The notes beneath the pieces were generated by a model. It did not search any database. It worked only from the letters and a program-made list of their open reading frames with translations, and was not told the DNA's origin. The translations under genes and the position numbers were made by a program. DNA of 7,424 nucleotides. Origin: CAYUYV01 sp964474635 (lineage in GTDB: Bacteria; Pseudomonadota; Alphaproteobacteria; JAJFIK01). How positions within the stretch are numbered: the stretch's first letter is position 1; each line of letters opens with the position of its first letter. This document shows positions 4,955-7,424 of this stretch, piece by piece. Location of the stretch: NCBI GenBank assembly GCA_964474635.1, contig CAYYTT010000189.1:1-7424 (forward strand). The letters run 5' to 3'.

Positions 4955-6613
4955 ATGTATCGCTATGACGAATTCGACCGGACCATGGTCACGGAGCGGA
5001 CGCGCCAATTCAGGGGCCAGGTGGCGCGCCGCCTCAAGGGTGAGTTGACCGAAGACCAGTTCAAACCCTTGCGCCTCATGAACGGGGTCTACCTGCAACT
5101 GCACGCCTATATGCTGCGCGTCGCCATTCCCTACGGCACCCTGTCCTCCGACCAGATGCGCAAGCTCGCCCATATCGCCCGGGTCTATGACAAGGGCTAT
5201 GGCCATTTCACGACGCGCCAGAACATTCAGTACAATTGGCCCAAGCTGGGCGACATTCCCGATATCCTCGACGAGCTTGCCACCGTCGAAATGCACGCCA
5301 TCCAGACGAGCGGCAATTGCATCCGCAATGTGACGGCGGACCAGTTCGCCGGCGCCGCCGCCGACGAGGTTGAGGACCCGCGCCCCACGGCGGAGATGAT
5401 CCGTCAGTGGTCCACCTTCCATCCGGAATTTTCGTTCCTGCCGCGGAAGTTCAAAATCGCCGTGACCGGCGCGCCAGAGGACCGGGCCGCCATTCAAGTG
5501 CATGATATCGGCATCGAGATCCGCCGCGACGACGCGGGCGCGATCGGCTACCGGATCTATGTCGGCGGCGGCCAGGGACGAACGCCCTTCCTTGCAAAAC
5601 TCGTGCGGGACTTTCTGCCCCGGGACGAATTGCTGAACTATCTTGAGGCGATCCTGCGCGTCTACAACCAGATCGGCCGGCGGGACAATCTCTACAAGGC
5701 GCGTATCAAGATTCTTGTCCATGAGACGGGAACGGAAGAATTCGTGCGCCTGGTGGAAGAGGAGTATGCTGACCTGCGCACCGACATGCCCGCCACCCTG
5801 CCCGAGGCGGAGATGGCGCGCATCATGGCGTATTTCGCGCCGCCCTCCTTTGAAGGGCTGCCCGACACGGACGAGGCCTTCGAGGCCGCCAAAGCCTCCG
5901 ATCCGGCCTTTGCCAAATGGGTGGATGTGAATGTGGTGGCCCACCGCGCGCCGGGCTATGCCATTGCCAACATCTCCCTGAAGCCCATCGGCGGCATTCC
6001 GGGTGATGCGTCGGCGGATCAAATGGACACGGTCGCCGATCTCGCCGACCGCTTTTCCTTCGCCGAAATCCGCGTCACCCATGAGCAGAACCTGGTCCTG
6101 CCCCATGTGCGCAAGCGCGATCTTTTCGAAGTGTGGCAGGGGCTGAGCGCGGCCGGGCTTGCCACGCCCAATCTGGGGCAGGTGTCCGACATCATCGCCT
6201 GCCCGGGCCTTGATTACTGCAACCTCGCCAATGCCCGGGCCATCCCCATTGCCCAGGCGATCAGCGACCGTTTTGCCGATCTTGAGCAACAGCAAACTAT
6301 CGGTGAGCTGAAAATCAAGATATCAGGCTGCATCAATGCCTGCGGTCACCACCATGTGGGCCATATCGGCATCCTCGGCGTCGATAAGAAGGGCGTTGAA
6401 TTCTACCAGATCTCGCTGGGCGGCAGCGCGGACGAAAACGCCGCCATCGGCGATATCGTTGGCCCCGCCTTTCCCGAGGAAGAGGTGCCGGGCGCCATTG
6501 AAACTCTGGTCGACACGTTCCTGGGCCTTCGCAATGGTGACGAGCGGTTCGTCGACACCTATCGCCGCGTCGGCGCGGCGCCCTTCAAGGAGGCTCTTTA
6601 TGCCGATCGTTAA
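4955..6613 (+). CDS. cysI: Assimilatory sulfite reductase hemoprotein (nitrite/sulfite reductase family)
   Basis: This 552-residue cytoplasmic enzyme catalyses the six-electron reduction of sulfite to sulfide for cysteine synthesis, using siroheme coupled to a 4Fe-4S cluster. Cluster ligands are Cys416 and Cys422 (CPGLDYC) and Cys459 and Cys463 (CINAC); the last bridges to the siroheme. Likely sulfite and siroheme contacts match known positions of the E. coli enzyme: Arg88 in HFTTRQN, Arg124 in CIRNV, and Lys165 and Lys167 in LPRKFK. The two-fold repeat of the family fits the ferredoxin-like half domains at about 45-110 and 325-390. Length is normal. The start at 4955 has AAGGAG at 4944-4949; a GTG at 4910 overlapping the preceding stop is in frame but is not family-like. 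No flavoprotein subunit (cysJ) is nearby, so the donor may be a ferredoxin. Nitrite as substrate cannot be excluded from sequence, but the flanking DUF genes favour sulfite. Confidence 0.95.
   Translation: MYRYDEFDRTMVTERTRQFRGQVARRLKGELTEDQFKPLRLMNGVYLQLHAYMLRVAIPYGTLSSDQMRKLAHIARVYDKGYGHFTTRQNIQYNWPKLGDIPDILDELATVEMHAIQTSGNCIRNVTADQFAGAAADEVEDPRPTAEMIRQWSTFHPEFSFLPRKFKIAVTGAPEDRAAIQVHDIGIEIRRDDAGAIGYRIYVGGGQGRTPFLAKLVRDFLPRDELLNYLEAILRVYNQIGRRDNLYKARIKILVHETGTEEFVRLVEEEYADLRTDMPATLPEAEMARIMAYFAPPSFEGLPDTDEAFEAAKASDPAFAKWVDVNVVAHRAPGYAIANISLKPIGGIPGDASADQMDTVADLADRFSFAEIRVTHEQNLVLPHVRKRDLFEVWQGLSAAGLATPNLGQVSDIIACPGLDYCNLANARAIPIAQAISDRFADLEQQQTIGELKIKISGCINACGHHHVGHIGILGVDKKGVEFYQISLGGSADENAAIGDIVGPAFPEEEVPGAIETLVDTFLGLRNGDERFVDTYRRVGAAPFKEALYADR
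6587..6593 (+). promoter_or_regulatory. Shine-Dalgarno of the DUF934 gene, inside cysI
   Basis: AAGGAGG is a near-perfect ribosome binding site, six bases ahead of the ATG at 6600 and wholly within the last codons of cysI. It decides the start of the downstream gene and points to coupled translation. Confidence 0.85.
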
Positions 6614-7091
6614 GGATGGCGCCGTGGTCGAAGACCCGTGGGTTTTTGAGGAAGGCGAAACGGTGCTGGGCGGCGACTCCCCGGTGATGGTGACCTTGGA
6701 GCACTGGCAAAAGGATCGCGAGCGCCTGATCGGGCACAATGGCCCCTTGGGCCTTTTGCTCAAGGACGATCAGTCCCCGGCGGATGTGGCCGAGGACCTG
6801 CAACGCTTCAGCCTGATCGCGCTCGATTTCCCGGCCTTCAAGAACGGCCGGGGCTATTCCTCCGCGCGCCTCCTGCGCCAGCGCTATCATTTCGGCGGCG
6901 AAATCCGGGCGGTGGGTGACGTGCTGCGCGATCAGATCGCCTTCATGGCCCGCTGCGGCATCGACAGTTTCGATGTGGCCGACGATTTCCCGGTGGATGC
7001 CTGGGCCGAGATCATGGGCGAGATGACCCATGTCTACCAGGCCTCCAGCGATGGCGCCGAGACCGTGCTGGAAAAGCGCCACAAGGCTTAA
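6600..7091 (+). CDS. DUF934 family protein, sulfite reduction accessory
   Basis: This 163-residue, probably cytoplasmic protein is of the DUF934 family, identified by IALDFPAFKNGRGYSSAR (76-93), LRQRYHFGGEIRAVGDVLRDQ (95-115) and FMARCGIDSF (117-126). Members are found next to assimilatory sulfite reductase genes in proteobacteria and are often annotated as possible oxidoreductases of sulfite reduction; the reaction is not established. Length is normal. The start overlaps the end of cysI by 14 bases in another frame, with a strong ribosome binding site at 6587-6593, so synthesis is tied to CysI. In many relatives I would expect cysH (phosphoadenylyl-sulfate reductase) between cysI and this gene; here they overlap directly and cysH is absent. 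A longer in-frame reading back to 6336 lies inside cysI and is rejected. Confidence 0.9.
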   Translation: MPIVKDGAVVEDPWVFEEGETVLGGDSPVMVTLEHWQKDRERLIGHNGPLGLLLKDDQSPADVAEDLQRFSLIALDFPAFKNGRGYSSARLLRQRYHFGGEIRAVGDVLRDQIAFMARCGIDSFDVADDFPVDAWAEIMGEMTHVYQASSDGAETVLEKRHKA

Positions 7092-7217
7092 GGGCGTGCG
7101 TACAAATACTGTGGATCACTCTGAGCCCTGACCATGCCGCTCTGCTTTGTGCCGTTCACGCGCCGCGGGCAGAGCATTGCATACGATGCGCAGTGATCAC
7201 CCTATGGCCAAGGGCAT

Positions 7218-7351
7218 TGATTCAGTCAGATGGTGCAGCTTGTCATCACGAGCCCCTCTTGGGCGGCGCGGCGATCCAGGGCCACTGGTTCCGGATTTCG
7301 TTGCCCTGGATGGCTTCGCTTTGCTCGCCATGACGGCATGAAACTGAATCA
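7218..7351. repeat. Nested inverted-repeat intergenic element
   Basis: Three pairs of complementary arms share one centre: TGATTCAGT (7218-7226) with ACTGAATCA (7343-7351), perfect; GTCATCACGAGC (7242-7253) with GCTCGCCATGAC (7323-7334), 10 of 12; and ATCCAGGGC (7274-7282) with GCCCTGGAT (7303-7311), perfect. The inner part, with GGATGGCTTCGCTTTGCTCGCCATGAC-like sequence at 7308-7334, closely resembles an interspersed palindromic repeat widespread in alphaproteobacterial intergenic DNA, recalled rather than searched. It could fold as a long hairpin at the 3' end of the operon transcript. Confidence 0.7.
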
Positions 7352-7372
7352 TCGACATGTGCCGCTGCACCA

Positions 7373-7420
7373 GAGCGCTTTCAGGAAAAGTGTATGCGGT
7401 TTTCCGCCCGGAAAGCGCTC
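7373..7420. repeat. Palindromic intergenic repeat with 10-base perfect arms
   Basis: GAGCGCTTTC (7373-7382) and GAAAGCGCTC (7411-7420) are exact inverted copies. Within them GGAAAA (7384-7389) pairs with TTTTCC (7400-7405) around GTGTATGCGG. The GAAAAGTGT...GCGGTTTTCCGC style is familiar from short mosaic or REP-like elements of alphaproteobacteria. Four A residues follow before the window ends, so the element may continue. Confidence 0.65.
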
Positions 7421-7424
7421 AAAA

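Larger units (their letters stand above)
7092..7424. other. Non-coding region after the sulfite reductase operon
   Basis: No gene is supported here. The stretch holds a 7-base inverted repeat GCTCTGC/GCAGAGC (7139-7145, 7169-7175), an 8-base palindrome GTGATCAC (7193-7200), a nested palindromic element (7218-7351), and a second palindromic repeat at the window edge (7373-7420). No intrinsic terminator with a T run follows the DUF934 gene, so termination may be Rho-dependent or use one of these hairpins. Confidence 0.6.

Noticed and set aside
4775..6295. Minus-strand open frame of 506 codons opposite cysI
   Set aside because: cysI on the other strand has all its catalytic motifs. The antisense product is Gly/Arg/His-rich with no family signature.
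7147..7341. 64-codon plus frame within the palindromic element
   Set aside because: It lies mostly in repeat sequence, has no ribosome binding site and has no family resemblance.

Overview
The window looks like chromosomal DNA from a GC-rich alphaproteobacterium. Three things point that way. The gene set DUF2849 - siroheme sulfite reductase (cysI) - DUF934 is an arrangement I associate with alphaproteobacterial sulfate assimilation loci. The codon use is strongly GC-biased. The right end carries two intergenic palindromic repeats of a style common in that class. I cannot name a genus.

Layout: (1) Positions 54-1031 hold a minus-strand gene for a lipoprotein with a bacterial SH3 domain, closed by a textbook hairpin-plus-T terminator at 54-91. 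(2) Positions 1032-1734 are a long non-coding stretch between divergent transcription units. It contains several short dyads, a 15-bp tandem repeat of seven units (1356-1459), and a pair of mutually exclusive hairpins just upstream of the next operon. (3) Positions 1735-4414 encode a complete ABC importer in the order lipoprotein solute-binding protein (NMT1/THI5-like), ATPase, permease. The genes are joined by two ATGA stop/start overlaps and are probably followed by a hairpin terminator. (4) Positions 4415-4583 are a short AT-rich promoter region. (5) Positions 4584-7091 encode a sulfite reduction operon: a DUF2849 protein, the siroheme/4Fe-4S sulfite reductase CysI, and a DUF934 protein whose start lies inside the end of cysI. 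(6) Positions 7092-7424 are non-coding and contain a nested inverted-repeat element (7218-7351) and a second palindromic repeat (7373-7420) that reaches the window edge.

Working together: the importer would deliver a small organic molecule. Candidates from family membership are a thiamine pyrimidine precursor, riboflavin, or a sulfonate-type compound, and the sequence does not decide between them. CysI reduces sulfite to sulfide for cysteine synthesis, with the two DUF proteins as its usual but poorly understood companions. No cysH, cysG or cysJ is present in the window, so sulfate reduction must be completed from other loci, and the electron donor to CysI is unseen. I found no clear sign of a wholly new system. 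The most interesting unexplained pieces are the 15-bp repeat array, the nested palindrome after the sulfite reductase operon, and the roles of the DUF2849 and DUF934 proteins.
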